From Strongylocentrotus droebachiensis (lineage: Eukaryota > Echinodermata > Echinoidea > Camarodonta > Strongylocentrotidae), in contig JAVYIG010001607.1 in assembly GCA_035222895.1 (NCBI GenBank), forward strand, positions 1-64,000: a DNA stretch of 64,000 bases. The letters are read 5' to 3'. The position numbers and the translations under genes were made by a program. Shown one piece after another: positions 1 through 11,209 of this stretch. Numbering within the stretch: the stretch's first letter is position 1; every line of letters starts with the position of its first letter. Below the pieces are notes generated by a model. The model made no database searches, was not told the DNA's origin, and worked only from the letters and a program-made list of their open reading frames with translations.

Positions 1-26
1 CACTTAATTACAAGCATGTGGAATGG

Positions 27-345
27 GTACCTTTTTGAAAGAAAAAGGGTCACTTTTGTTAAGTAAAAGGGGGAACTTAGCTATGTAAAAAGGGACATTT
101 CCTGAGTGCTTGGAAAAAAAAATGGGAGGGGGGGGGGGGGGGGGAAGGGGCACTTCTTACAAAGGAAAAGGGGCAAATATCAAGGTAATTAAATTAAGAG
201 TTTCTTCTCAGATTTGAATACCGGTAGGGACATCTTTGTAATACTTGATAATGTGTGGGGAGGAGGGGGCACTTTTTACAAAGGAAAAGGTGCACTTATT
301 TTAAAAGGGAAAAGGGCACTTATTTGAAAGGAAAAGCGATGTTGG
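27..345. repeat. Degenerate GGGCACTT/AAAGG repeat with G17 run
   Basis: Loose repeats of a GGGGCACTT...AAAGGAAAAG motif occur about six times, interrupted by a run of 17 G at 128-144. No coding potential is seen. The block lies just upstream of the first TRIM-like gene duplication unit. Confidence 0.6.
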
Positions 346-508
346 TTGTTTGGCAACTGATGATGATTTGACATTTTTATGATGATGATTTTTACAGGTA
401 CAGGTTAATTTTGGGGACATTTTGCGATTTTAATGTACCGGTATGTGTTCATGCTTTTTAAAAAATGTAGGTTTATAAAGCAGACCGGTAATCACTCCAT
501 TCTCGAAT

Positions 509-528
509 TTTCTTGCTTTTTCATTCAG
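509..528 (+). promoter_or_regulatory. Likely 3' splice site before the copy-1 start
   Basis: A pyrimidine-rich stretch ending in TTTTTCATTCAG lies 22 nt before the start codon. It suggests that the coding exon is preceded by a 5' UTR intron, with the first exon upstream, possibly outside the window. The same signal is conserved before copy 2. Confidence 0.55.
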
Positions 529-550
529 ACGTTACAGACAAGCATAAGCC

Positions 551-1453
551 ATGGCAAGCTGCAAAAAAGATCACCTGATGTGTCCAATATGTATTGACAT
601 CATCAAAAACGCTACGATATTGAATTGCGGTCATACCTTCTGTCAAGGGTGTCTAGCAAAGATCAACTACAATGTTGCCAGACGATGCTTGTCGTGTCCG
701 GTGTGCCGAGCAGAGACGACGTGTACCAAAGGCCGGCTGGGTATCGAGGGACTCCCCCGAAATGTCATCATCAACAGTCTTGTGGCTGACTACCAGATGT
801 CTCTCAATTCGGCGAAAGCGTGCCCCTTCCACAAAGAGCACGAGAAGGAATTCTTCTGCCTGGAATGCAAAGTGCACATCTGTGTGAGATGCGTGGTCAC
901 CAGGCATCTGAACCACCCGATGGAAACTAAAGAGGATTTCGAAAGGGAGATCCAGGAAAAGATAGACTGTCTCATGCAACGTGGCCAGGCTAAGAAACAA
1001 GACATGGAAAAATTGATTGCATCTGCCGAGGCACCGAAAGCACAAGTGGCCTCTGCAGTGGTCAATCTGGAGCGTCGTATCAAGAATGCGTTTGCCAGGA
1101 AATCAAGGCTTTTGAAGGAAAATGAAACCTTCTTACTGGAGGAAATTCATATGTTGCAGAGAAGCTATAACAGCATCATTGATGACGACACAATGCCGTA
1201 TAAGCAGGTTGTGGAGAACATCAATCGTGCCTTGACGGTGATCACAGCCGATGATCCAGGAAGCCTGGAAGCGGAAAGCCTGGCTAGTCACACCATTGTG
1301 TGCAACGACTTAGATGAACTCCTCAACAAAGTCCTTGCCAAAATTGATGCTGAGGTAACGGGGTGCGTCAAGGAGGCCGTGATGAATGCAGAATTCCACC
1401 CACTAGGAGACGCGCTGCTGAAACTTGGTATGGTCAAGACCAAGAAGAATTAG
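551..1453 (+). CDS. RING-B-box (TRIM-like) protein, copy 1
   Basis: Probable RING-type E3 ubiquitin ligase with a TRIM-style N-terminus, 300 residues. Visible RING ligands are C11, C14, C26, H28, C31, C34, C49 and C52. B-box2 ligands are C91, H94, C103, C106, C111, C114, H119 and H122. Residues about 125-215 are charged and helical, as expected for the TRIM coiled coil. There is no SPRY or NHL domain. The start is chosen from the strong AGCCATGG context just after a splice acceptor; the coding part is one exon. The TAG at 1451-1453 is absent from the tandem copy at 4914-5981, where the frame runs on into an acidic tail, so this protein looks C-terminally truncated. The TAG is followed directly by an ATG in the same frame. 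Family function (substrate ubiquitination, often innate immunity) is known for TRIMs in general; the substrate here is unknown. Confidence 0.8.
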   Translation: MASCKKDHLMCPICIDIIKNATILNCGHTFCQGCLAKINYNVARRCLSCPVCRAETTCTKGRLGIEGLPRNVIINSLVADYQMSLNSAKACPFHKEHEKEFFCLECKVHICVRCVVTRHLNHPMETKEDFEREIQEKIDCLMQRGQAKKQDMEKLIASAEAPKAQVASAVVNLERRIKNAFARKSRLLKENETFLLEEIHMLQRSYNSIIDDDTMPYKQVVENINRALTVITADDPGSLEAESLASHTIVCNDLDELLNKVLAKIDAEVTGCVKEAVMNAEFHPLGDALLKLGMVKTKKN

Positions 1454-1990
1454 ATGAAAGTCTTGAGGGATGTTCAGCTGCCGCATTTGGCGGAGGGGTT
1501 GGCAGCACAGTCGGAGGACACAACAAAGGTTGAAAATGGCGCCTGTCGGTCTTATGGGTACAGAGTTCAAGAATGTGATGATAAATGTCAGTTCAAGGAA
1601 GCTGATGACTACGGGCAAGATCTAGAATGCGATGATGATGAATTTGGGCTCACGGAAGCTGACTGTGTGGAAAATTTAGAATGCGATGATGATGATGATC
1701 AATTTGAGTACTCGGAAGCTGCATGACTACGCGGAAAACTTGATGCAGAATGAGATGGAGAGGAATTTGCGTTCATGTACAGAAGCCGACAACGTGGAAA
1801 ATTCAGAATGCGATGATGATGAATTTGTGTTCACAGAAATGAATACGAGGAAGGTTCAGAGTGTGATGATGATAGATTTGGGTACAAGGAAGCTGACATT
1901 GGGGTTGTGTGGGACATCGCCAAACTATCCTACTGACTATCAGCTGTATCCCACGGAGCTCACACTGTCACGGTCTACAACTTTGAATTA
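1454..1990 (+). pseudogene. Decayed acidic repeat tail of TRIM-like copy 1
   Basis: After the TAG, the same frame stays open for 90 codons from an ATG. It carries an imperfect unit of about 18 residues built around ECDDDEF..TEAD. Near 1722, four extra bases (CATG) shift the frame and the repeat continues in another frame (NSECDDDEFVFTE). Near 1880-1990 a relic resembling GYKEADIGVVWDIAKLS then HTVTVYNFE is interrupted by TGA. The matching peptide in copy 2 is uninterrupted. I read this as former coding sequence, or a tail joined by unseen splicing, rather than a separate gene. Confidence 0.55.
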
Positions 1991-2918
1991 AGACATACCG
2001 ACGCATTCCAAGTACCGATGCATCAGTGTAACAAAATGATACCTGTTGACTTTGGGTACATTTTCCTCTTTATTTTTGTCCAAAACATTACAACGTGACA
2101 CTACACGATTTAGATTATATTTCTTTGTTAGAAAATTAGCTTTTTAGGTTAAGATCGTAGGGGTTACATGTACATGAAATCGTCATTTAAAGAAAATGAT
2201 AATTAGTAGCATGATAAGTATTCCTTGTGTTAGCTCATCTTAGCTGAATGTCAAAGATGTTCCGAAAAACATGTACAAATCGGTATTCATTCATTTTCTT
2301 TATAGTATCTGTTGTATTTGTACTTTAGCAAATAGCATGTGTATGTTACTCAGTACTTGTTTTGTGTTCATATAATATGCTGTATATCGTAGATAAATTA
2401 GAATTATATAACCGTGATTCCTTTTTGTTCTGAACCCATTTTGACTGAATACAAAAATTACCTTGTTTTTGTCACAGTACAATGAAATGAACACACAGTA
2501 CTTTGCAACAGACAAAATTTGTTTTCTACTTTTTCATCATACTCCAAAAGCTTCTCTTTATTTCTTTTGAATATAAAATATAGAATTTAGAACATAGCTA
2601 AACATTTTTGACATCGTATTGGTACATATTGGTCCTATGCTTGTATGAAAAGTCTTGTTTACCATGAGGTTCAGTGTTACGTTTAGGGTTAGCAACAACC
2701 CCTAGCTCTTTAACTCATTATCAATGCAAAAAGTGAATATGTTTAGAGTAGGACCAATGATGCATAGGACCTTGTGATTTTTTGAAAGCGTTCTTATGCG
2801 TACTGCGCTTCACATTATTTTGTACATCTTAACACACAGATGAGTGAGTTCGCATAGGACTTTTCTTGCGCAAAGCTACCTTTCATCATTCCCACGTGCC
2901 ATGCATTAACATGTAGTT

Positions 2919-2945
2919 CACACACACACACACACACACACACAC
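2919..2945. repeat. (CA)13 microsatellite
   Basis: Uninterrupted CA dinucleotides, with no other feature. Confidence 0.95.
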
Positions 2946-3169
2946 CAAAAAATGATGTTTATCGTGGTATATGTGAACAAGCCTTAATTTTGTTAATTAT
3001 GTTGCATTTCTCATAGTTTTACACAGCAGTTATATTTTGTATTCATTGCATACCGGTACTCATATTGTTTATTACACAAGAAGTATTATGAAATATATAT
3101 CTTTGCTCATAAAGATTAAGATACCCTAGCTGGCCTTGTACTTTGAATTTATCATTTGAAGTGATGGGT

Positions 3170-3470
3170 AATTAGAGAGAGAGAGAGAGTGTGTGTGTGT
3201 GTGTGTGTATGTTTGTGAGATAGTGGCGGGAGAGGAGAGGGAAATAGGGAATGAGAGAGAATGAGAGAGAGAGTGGGGAGAGAGAAAGGGAGGGAAGGAA
3301 TGAGAGAGAGAGAGAGTGGGGAGAGAGAAAGGGAGGGACGGAATGAGATGGAGCTAAAGAGAGGGAGGGAGAGAGAAATGAAGGGGGGAGAGAGAGGGAG
3401 GTGTGAGGAAGAAGAGCAAGTAAGAGAGTGAACAAGGGAGAGAAAGAGAGAGGAAACGGAAGGCAGAAGA
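3170..3470. repeat. GA/GT-rich low-complexity block
   Basis: Runs of GAGAGA with a GTGTGT core at its left end. The minus-strand frames of more than 110 codons (Ser/Leu/Pro-rich) are a composition effect and not genes. Confidence 0.9.
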
Positions 3471-3834
3471 GGTGAGCTTGCACGCATGCTCCAGCCAAAA
3501 TGACCGACCCATGTTTTGGCACCTAAAGGGCAATATAAAACCCTTTTTTAGGCCTTAAATGTCATCCTACACTCAAATGTACCAGTAGTTTATAGGCTAC
3601 ACTTGACTTTCAATCAAAAGATTTGAATCCCTAAAGTGCCCCCACTTTTCAGATCTTGGCCTTAAACATTGGTTACTAACCATTTTCTTCAGGATAATAT
3701 CTCGCCCACAATCTTGCATAAATAAAAATACCATATGCAAAATCCGGCAAAAATAATTTTAAATCATTTTGCTTTTTCATCCAAAGTCCCTAATAATGGC
3801 TTCCACTATTTTTTGACCCTCAAAAATGGGTATG

Positions 3835-4091
3835 CAGTGGCGGATCTAGGGGGGGGGTTGGGGGGGTTGCAACCCCCCCAAAAAAAATCCGGGGACCATT
3901 TTTTTAAATCTTATCGCAAGAAAACGCCATTTTCACACACAGATTTTCAAAAATTTTCCCTACTGTGGGAGGGGGGACACCCCCCTCCCACACCCTCCCC
4001 CCTCGCTCGCTCCGCTCGCTTGGACTCGGTCGCTACGCTCCCTCGCATACCACCCCAACCCCCCCTTTATAAAAAGCTGGATCCGCCCCTG
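3835..4091. mobile_element. Short TIR element, GGCGGATC family, copy 1
   Basis: Begins CAGTGGCGGATCTAG and ends with the complement type CTGGATCCGCCCCTG. It is flanked by the 5-bp direct repeat GTATG (3830-3834 and 4092-4096). The interior is G- and C-run rich with no transposase, so it is a non-autonomous element. CAG..CTG termini with 5-8 bp target duplications suggest the hAT superfamily (inference). Three related copies lie at 57791, 61208 and 62108. Confidence 0.8.
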
Positions 4092-4827
4092 GTATGGGTT
4101 TAGCCGCTTCAGCAGCATGCATGCACTCCCCGTCCAAACCAAATCTGAATAAAAATGATGCATGCCCCCTGCCCCCCTCCCCCTCCCTCCTAGCCTCAGT
4201 CCAGAGCCGCTACTAAAACGCTATATCGGCTAAACTGTCTTTATACCTAGACTACTAGTATGGAGAAATGACGTCATGTACTGGGGAATTCCCAGAACCC
4301 GGTACCTGCGTACGTGTACGATCGTCTGCACTGCACTGCCATATGTCCAAATAGTATTGTTGCGTTTGTTGGATAAGCAAAGCAGTCTTAATGATTTATC
4401 TGATCACCCGTGAGAGTATTGAGAATCTAGAAAGTTGTCAGAATAGGCAAGATGACACGGCCTGTGCATGTTTGAGGTGATCGACGTACGTACAGGTAGG
4501 TAGTGCTAATTATTAATTCCATTTAATTTAGAAGACTCAAGTAGATCTAGGCCTTCTTCAGAAATGAAAAGAAAATTTAATCTGAATAATCCTTTTCATT
4601 TTCTATGACGAGCATTCGTTGTCCACAAGTCATCTTTTATTCTACTTCTGCAATTACTGTTCTTCTAATTTATTGAATTGCAAAATGTTGTTTTTCAATG
4701 GATGACGATTTGACATTTTAACAGGTACAGGTTGATTTTTCAGACATTTTGCGATGTAAATGATATGTTCATGCTAACAAAAATGTTGGGTTTAATGCAG
4801 ACCGGTATTATCCCTCCATTCTCCAAT

Positions 4828-4847
4828 ATTGTTTTTTTTTTATTCAG
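4828..4847 (+). promoter_or_regulatory. Likely 3' splice site before the copy-2 start
   Basis: A T-tract followed by TATTCAG lies 23 nt before the ATG at 4871, matching the acceptor before copy 1. Confidence 0.5.
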
Positions 4848-4870
4848 ACAACGGACAAGCATAATTAGCC

Positions 4871-5981
4871 ATGGCAAGCTGCAAAAAAGATCACCTGGAA
4901 TGTCCAGTATGTATTGACGTCATCAAAGATGCTACGTACGATATTGAATTGCGGTCATACCTTCTGTCGAGAGTGTCTAGAGGGGATCTACCAACTCTCC
5001 GGAGCTTGCTTGTCGTGTCCGGTGTGTCGAGCAGAGACGACGTTAACCGAGAAGGGTGTCGAGGGACTCCCCAGAAATGTCATGATCAACAGTCTTGTGG
5101 ATGACTACCGGATGCTGTCTCTCAATTCGACAAAAGCTTGTCCCTTCCACAAAGAGCATGAGAAGGAATTCTTCTGCCAGGAATGCAAAGTGCACATCTG
5201 TATGAGATGCGTGGTCACCGGGCATCTGAACCACCAAATGAAAACAAAAGAGGATTTTGAGAGGGAGATTAAGGAAAAGATAGACTGTCTCATGCAACGT
5301 GGCCAGGCTAAGAAAGCAGACATGGAGAAAAAAATGGCATCTGGCAAGTTAACAAAAACGAAAGTAGCCTCTGCAGTGGTCAATTTGAAGCATTGTATCA
5401 AGAATGCGTTTGCCAGGAAATCGAGGCTTTTGAAGGAAAATGAAACCTTCTTACTGGAGGAAATTCATTCGTTGCAGAGTAGCTATGACAGCAGCTTTGA
5501 TGACAACACAATGCCTTATTATAAGCAGGTTGTTGATGATATCAATCGTGCCTTGGCGGTGATCACTGCCGATGATCCAGGAAGCTTGGAAGGGGACAGT
5601 CTGGCTAGTCACACCATGGTGTGCAACGACTTGGATGAACTCCTCAACGACGTCCTTGCCAAAATTGATGCCAAGGACACGGGGCGCGCCAAGGAGGCCG
5701 TGATGAATGCGGAATTCCACCCATCAGGAGACAAGCTGCTGAATCTTGGTATGGTCAAGACCAAAAAGAAAATGGAGCTATTCATGATGGATGTTAATCA
5801 GCTAATCGCTGTTGGTGGAGGGGGACACAGCTTTAAGGTTGAAAATGGCGCCTGTCGGACTTATGGGTACAGAGTTCAAGAATGTGATGATAAATGTCAG
5901 TTCACGGAAGCTGATGACCACGGGACAGTTTCAGAATACGGTGATGATGAATTTGAGTACCGGTACTCGGAAGAGGACTAG
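4871..5981 (+). pseudogene. RING-B-box (TRIM-like) copy 2, frameshifted in the RING
   Basis: Tandem paralogue of 551-1453. The conserved ATG at 4871 (AGCCATGG context) opens a frame carrying the first RING pair C11 and C14. A TACG duplication at 4933-4940, absent from copy 1, then throws it out of frame and it ends at 5104. The rest (remaining RING ligands, full B-box2, coiled coil and an acidic tail with ECDDKCQFTEAD) lies in a frame open from an ATG at 4914 to TAG at 5979-5981. Translation from 4914 would give about 355 residues lacking the first two zinc-binding cysteines, so the RING should not fold normally. It may be a pseudogene, a segregating allele or an assembly error. Compared with copy 1 it has no stop after the KTKK stretch and so keeps about 65 extra C-terminal residues. 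Confidence 0.75.
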
Positions 5982-6325
5982 GAGGAAAATTCAGAATGCG
6001 ATGATGATGATTTTGCATTGTACTCGGATGCTGACTAGGCGGAAAACGTGATGCAGAATGAGATGGAGAGGCATATACGTTCATGTACAAGCTGACAACA
6101 AGGATAATTCAGAATGCGATGATGATGATGAATATCAGTTCACATAAATATAAGGAAGTTTCAAAGTGCGATGATAGATGTGGGTACAATGAAGCTGACA
6201 TCAGGGTAGTGTGGGAAATCGCCAAACTATCCGACGGACAATCAGCTGTGTCCAACAGAGCTCACACTGTCAAGGTCTACAACTTTGAAGACATGTACCA
6301 ACGTATTCCAAGTACCGAAATAATA
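5982..6325 (+). pseudogene. Acidic repeat tail and terminal relic of copy 2
   Basis: In the frame of the upstream stop, two more acidic repeat units (NSECDDDDF, then AENVMQNEMERH) are cut off by TAG and TGA codons. In another frame, 6182-6320 reads on without a stop as GYNEADIRVVWEIAKLSDG and continues through HTVKVYNFED. The same peptide is recognisable but broken after copy 1. This marks the probable C-terminus of the ancestral protein. Confidence 0.5.
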
Positions 6326-6662
6326 ATAATATTATTGCTTATATAGCGCTTAATACATCGGGAATGTCTGAGTTTCTAAGCGCTTTACATTATTACCCCT
6401 GTCATCGGATTCTGGCTTGCCCGCACACAATGTATGCACTTTCTCCACTCCCTGGGGAGCATTCCAACAAGAGCTCAAATTGCTAAGCATATCACCTTGG
6501 CTTTCGCATCCTACCGGGTACCCATTTAACACCTGGGTGGAGAGTGGCAAATGTAGATCAATGTCTTGCCAAAGGACATTAGTGCCGCGGCGGGACTCAA
6601 ACCGCGGACCTTGTGATCGACAGTCCGGTGACGTATCCACTCGACCACAACACCATCCGATG
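6323..6662 (-). mobile_element. tRNA-derived SINE, family A, minus orientation
   Basis: Read on the - strand it has an A-box-like GTGGTCGAGTGGAT, a B-box-like GGTTTGAGTCC, a long tRNA-unrelated body and a tail with TATATAGC-type sequence followed by ATT repeats. It matches the + strand copy at 49996-50342 (shared CACCTGGGTG/GGGAGCATTCC body). The plus-strand ORF across it is a by-product. Confidence 0.8.
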
Positions 6663-7110
6663 CATCTGTGTTGTAGGATAAAGAGGTTGATGGGGGGGGG
6701 GGGGGGGGGGAGGATGAGGAAAGGACAAGAATTTCACTATGCGAGAGGAGGTATCCTCCTTATCCCTAGTTCTGATATTTCCTTAGATGTCTCTCCTACT
6801 TCTCTACCCATTTTCCCTATTTCAATCTTATTTCCCCATTTCTCTTTATCTCTCTCTTGCCTCTGTTCTGTTTACTTTGTCTTTCTCTCCCTAATTCTTT
6901 CTTTTCATCTCTCCATCTCTTGATCTTTTCCTTTTCTGTTCTTTCTCCCATCCTCTTTACTGCTCTCTCTCTCCCTCTTTCCTTCTCTCCACTTTTTCTT
7001 TCTCTCAGTGGGGTGAATTTTTTGTTGTTGTTGTTATTATTGTATAATTTAGAAATTTGTAATGTCATTGCTGGAATTTTTCTCAACACACTGCTACTGT
7101 TATTGTGATT
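6663..7110. repeat. G19 run and CT-rich low-complexity tract
   Basis: A 19-G run at 6692-6710 is followed by a pyrimidine-rich stretch to about 7010 and TTG/TTA repeats. No gene is seen. Confidence 0.85.
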
Positions 7111-8395
7111 TTAATATTTCCAAGTCTGTTTTATCTTTTTACAATGTTTCCACTACTAGTATCTGATTGTAAAACTAATCTGCAATTCAGTCCCTGATGG
7201 CCAGTTATTTCTCATCAATAAACAATTAAAAAATGAATAAATAGAGAAGGGAAAGACAAATAAAGAGAAAGGATTAAAGCTTTTTTAAAGATGAGAGATT
7301 ATGTGTAAACAGACAGAGAACGATGGTGAAAATGAAGAATGGAGAGTCGTGATAACAACACAACAAGATACACACAATCCAGTACTTTTTGGTACATAAA
7401 TTTAATAATTTTCAATTTTTCATCATCTTTCTAATTTACATCCAATTTTCACATGGTCATCCACAGTACTGAACATAATGCAGAATAATAACAATTATAA
7501 CAGTGTCATTACCAAGATAGTGAGATACAACACGATTTCATGAAGGAGTCTGATATGTCATTAGAATGAATATAGAGTAGGGGGTCCTAACCACTACCTT
7601 AATATTAACATTAACTTTTATACGAATCACTTTCAGACAATAGAGATTTTTTTTTAAATACATGTACAGTGTTCATATTAAAACATGATTCATAGCCCTA
7701 AGCTACATGTATGTTAAACACTGAAGTAGCATATGAAAAAGCTACATGTATGGTGTTCTAATGGCAAATGAAAATCATCTGCTGAGAGGCAGAAGGTCTC
7801 TCTGTTAGCTAGAAGGAATTTATGTTAGGAGCTAGATAGACTCTATGTAAAGGGACATGGCTTTAAAGGGAGACAAATGAATATTACGATCTTCATTTAT
7901 GTTTGTAGCCAGAATGTTAACTCAAATACTTTAACACAGAGCCAAGCCCTGTTTTTATAAAGAGTTGCGATTGATCCAAACCAATTGCAAGTCCTCCTGC
8001 CAATTGCAAATAAGTTGAGATTAATATCAACTCTTTAAAAGACAGGCCCAAATCAGACAATACATGTATGTAAAGTAATATGGCTTTAAAAGCAGACAAA
8101 TAAACATAACTAGCTCCACATATACATGTTTGTCTGTATTTATGTTTACCGTAATATGAATTTAAACTTAAAAAAATATTAAAAAATGCCCATAAAAAGT
8201 TAAAAATTAGAGCATAAAATTGGTAGCCATGAAAGCTGAAAAAGATCTTCCTCTACCAAAATATTGTCTCATCCCTTCGTTATGAATTAATGTGGGCTCA
8301 AAAGAGTCTGCTGTTGTTTTCGTAGGTATAAACCTTTACTAAATGCTGTTTCCCATCAATCTGCCAGTGTCATTTCAATTGAAAACCACTGAAAC
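7111..8395. other. AT-rich DNA, no gene seen
   Basis: No open frame with coding character and no recognised repeat apart from short ACATGTA-rich words. It lies downstream of the minus-strand BLTP3-like gene and might include distant 3' UTR, which the sequence does not settle. Confidence 0.5.
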
Positions 8396-8600
8396 ATGAG
8401 GCGCAATGGCTCAGTGTTGGAGAAGTGGTCTCTAAACTGAGAAGACCAGGGTTCAAAACCAAGCGAATTTGCTACTGCCCTCCTGTAAGTCATTAATCCT
8501 CAATTATCAAGTTCCCCAGAGAGGATTTAAAGCTATCAATTTAGAGCATACACATGCTTCTTTAATAGTAGTCTGGTAAAATAAACCATCAAAATCAATA
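8396..8600 (+). mobile_element. tRNA-derived SINE, family B, copy 1
   Basis: GCGCAATGGCTCAGTG-type head, B-box-like GGTTCAAAACC, and the shared body words CTACTGCCCT, CAAGTTCCCCAGAGAGGA and CACATGCTTCTTTA. The second copy at 9226-9440 matches along its length. Confidence 0.75.
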
Positions 8601-9225
8601 TGCATACAATGTACTTTACATCAAAACTGTGTGTCTAATTGTTAATTACCTGAACCAAACATAATTATTCAGAACATCAAATATAAAAGGTTATTACAAA
8701 ATCAGTGATAAATGGGACGGCTTATGACTAAGTATTTCAGGGTAGACTTTTAAACTACAGGAAAATGTGTAAATAGCCAATAGAATCCACACAAAAGGGT
8801 TGTACCAAAAGGAGGCCCTCTATGTAACTGTATATATGATACTGTACCTATTAGTCATATCACATTCTGTGAGTATGAATATGAAATATCGATAGGATAA
8901 AAGTACGAGCTTCACAAAGGATTACTTCATAATTTATTATCACCAAATTACCCTTTTATCTGTCTTTAATACATTTCTTCACACACATATTTCATTACTG
9001 TACACAAGATTTGGTATCCACAGCCTTTGATTACTGTACCACAAGGTTACATTTAATTGAAGCTCCTATGGTAGAGAGGGGGTTGTCATATCAGCCCCTG
9101 CCTATGCACTGATCTCAGCTACAAAAAGAAAGGAAAATGAAAGTTTTGTTGTACCGACTTGAAGAAATATCATGTCTACCGGTATTCAAAACCAGGGACC
9201 GGTTTCACAAAGCCATTTTTCAATG

Positions 9226-9440
9226 CGCTATGGCTCAGTGGTACCTAGAGCAGTGGTCTCGCTATCGGGGGGTCCCGGGTTTGAAACCAAGTCACAACGC
9301 TATTGCCCTTTGGTAAGGCATTACGGTAACCTTCATTACCAAGTCCCTCAGAGAGGACCTACAGCTGTCAGTCGCCTGGTTACTTACTTACAAGAACACA
9401 CATGCTTTCTTAGCAGTCGGGTAAAGCAAACAAACTATTA
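9226..9440 (+). mobile_element. tRNA-derived SINE, family B, copy 2
   Basis: GCGCTATGGCTCAGTGG head, B-box-like GGGTTTGAAACC, and the body words CAAGTCCCTCAGAGAGGA and CACATGCTTTCTTAGCAG. Same orientation and family as 8396-8600. The 89-codon ORF over it is incidental. Confidence 0.75.
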
Positions 9441-11200
9441 AGCATATAAGCAAAAATAAAAATCCAAAATATATCTCAATGATGTCATCATTGTAAACAT
9501 CTAGCCTGAAATACCTATTTTGGGGAAATGTAGGATTCAACTTGGAACCAAAATCGCTGCTAAATGACTAGGGAAGACTTAAAAACCTTTGGCACAAAAC
9601 AAAAATAAAAGCTCGATTAGCAAGAACTAAATTGTATATATGTGCTGTCCGCATTGCCAATTTTAAAGAAATAGATGCCCTTGGATATCCTATGTTCTTG
9701 TATTACTGCTTGCACAATAACTATCGATACAAAACATGAAGTATATTCAATTTTTTAAAAACACACAAAACATAACAAAACAAAATTGCAGTAGCAATTA
9801 TACAGAGCAATATAATCAATTTTCTACTAATAGACCTCAAATTAAACAAAGGAGAAAATATGAAAATAAGCATATAAAGAATTAAATACTGATATAAAAT
9901 CATAAAATGACTTTGATGGGAGTTGCTGTCCTATTGCACATTCACATTTCACCAGGGATTACTAAGATATATTTCATGATATATCCATATTTTTGTAATA
10001 ATCTCTTTTTATCAATTGCTTCATAATTTTCACGGCAGCATTGTGACAGAGTCTTAGCATTTAAGTGGTACATACGGTATAGAAACTTGGCACAGATTTC
10101 ACTATTAGACATTTAACATAGAATCGTTTTCACAAAATACATCTTGGCAAAATCATAAAATCATTTCTTTTTCATAATTCTGTGATTTCTATATCATACA
10201 AGATCAGTGAAATAAATCAAATTTGTTTGAAATAAATGTATGTACCTTGCCACCTATTTCCTTATGATACACATATAATTAGATATACATGTATGTGCAA
10301 ACATGTACTCTTTAAAATAATACATGTATATAAAGCAGATAAAGGTATACAAATATATTCTTAGCACATTCTTAAAAAGTAGAGAGGATAAGAAAAACAC
10401 AAATCAATTAAAAACAAATTCACTGGAGCTAAACGTAAAATGAAAAGCCCGTTCATTTCAATTGCACCCTTTATGACAAAATTTAATTCAAACTAAGTTC
10501 TTTGAGAATGTATGTTTCATGAACAGCGGTCAATTTACCCCCCCCCCCCCCCCCCCTCTCCCCAATAAATGTGATCAATAAACTATAGTAATGAATACAA
10601 ATTGACTAAAAGAAATTATAAAAATGTTATACATACTGTATTTATATTGCGAAAACCAAAAAGAAAAAAATATGAAAAAAAATTATTTCTAAAAAAGTAA
10701 AATTTTGCAAATGCACAATCTAATCTGATTTTTGCGCCAATTGAAATTGCTTTTGAGCTGCAGCTGTTTGCAACATAACAAAATAAGGCCAAAGCATTTT
10801 GATCAACATAATCACACAAGAAAGCAACAACGATTCAAAATGATAATACTGCTCAACAAAGAAATACAAAATAAAAGTTATGGAACAGATTGCCTCTGGT
10901 GTGGCAAAGAATTTGTTATCGTAGCCTCTCTGTATACGGGACTATAAATGGCTTACTCTTTGGGGGAATGAAATCATTCTAACATCCACACAAGAATGAC
11001 CAATGGTTGATTTTACAAAATTGAAACAAGCACTAAAATGATCCTCAATGAACAACCACAAATTGCAACAGAAATTTCAGCACGTGTACGGTAAATAATG
11101 CTGATATAGATTTACCGGTACATGTAGGTATAGAGTGGATATCAATAATTAGACAATAAGCTGAAATATATAATACAGAGGTAAATGGGTACTTGGTAGG
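9441..11200. other. AT-rich DNA with C19 run, no gene seen
   Basis: No credible coding region. A run of 19 C lies at 10538-10556. It could belong to the 3' flank or 3' UTR of the minus-strand gene; no polyadenylation site can be fixed. Confidence 0.5.
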
Positions 11201-11209
11201 ATTATTCCT

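Larger units (their letters stand above)
355..2010 (+). repeat. Tandem gene duplication, unit 1
   Basis: This block aligns by eye with 4698-6325, including the upstream non-coding part (shared words such as ACAGGTACAGGTT, GACATTTTGCGAT and GCAGACCGGTA), the RING/B-box reading frame and the acidic tail. The two units are direct repeats about 4.3 kb apart, so the gene pair arose by local tandem duplication. Confidence 0.85.
2011..4697. other. Intergenic spacer between the two TRIM-like copies
   Basis: No gene is seen. It is AT-rich and holds a CA microsatellite (2919-2945), a GA-rich low-complexity block (3170-3470) and one short inverted-repeat transposon (3835-4091). Open frames here come from low complexity or from the transposon. 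Confidence 0.6.
4698..6325 (+). repeat. Tandem gene duplication, unit 2
   Basis: Second copy of the block at 355-2010, in direct orientation, with the same splice acceptor, start-codon context, RING/B-box frame and acidic tail. Confidence 0.85.

Noticed and set aside
653..1083. Minus-strand frames opposite TRIM-like copy 1 (also 5043-5401 and 5451-5720 opposite copy 2)
   Set aside because: Antisense shadows of a conserved coding exon, with no splice or family support.
3735..4103. 122-codon plus-strand frame
   Set aside because: It lies across a short inverted-repeat transposon with G/C runs.
6417..6923. 168-codon plus-strand frame
   Set aside because: It is the antisense of a tRNA-derived SINE followed by a G run and CT-rich sequence.
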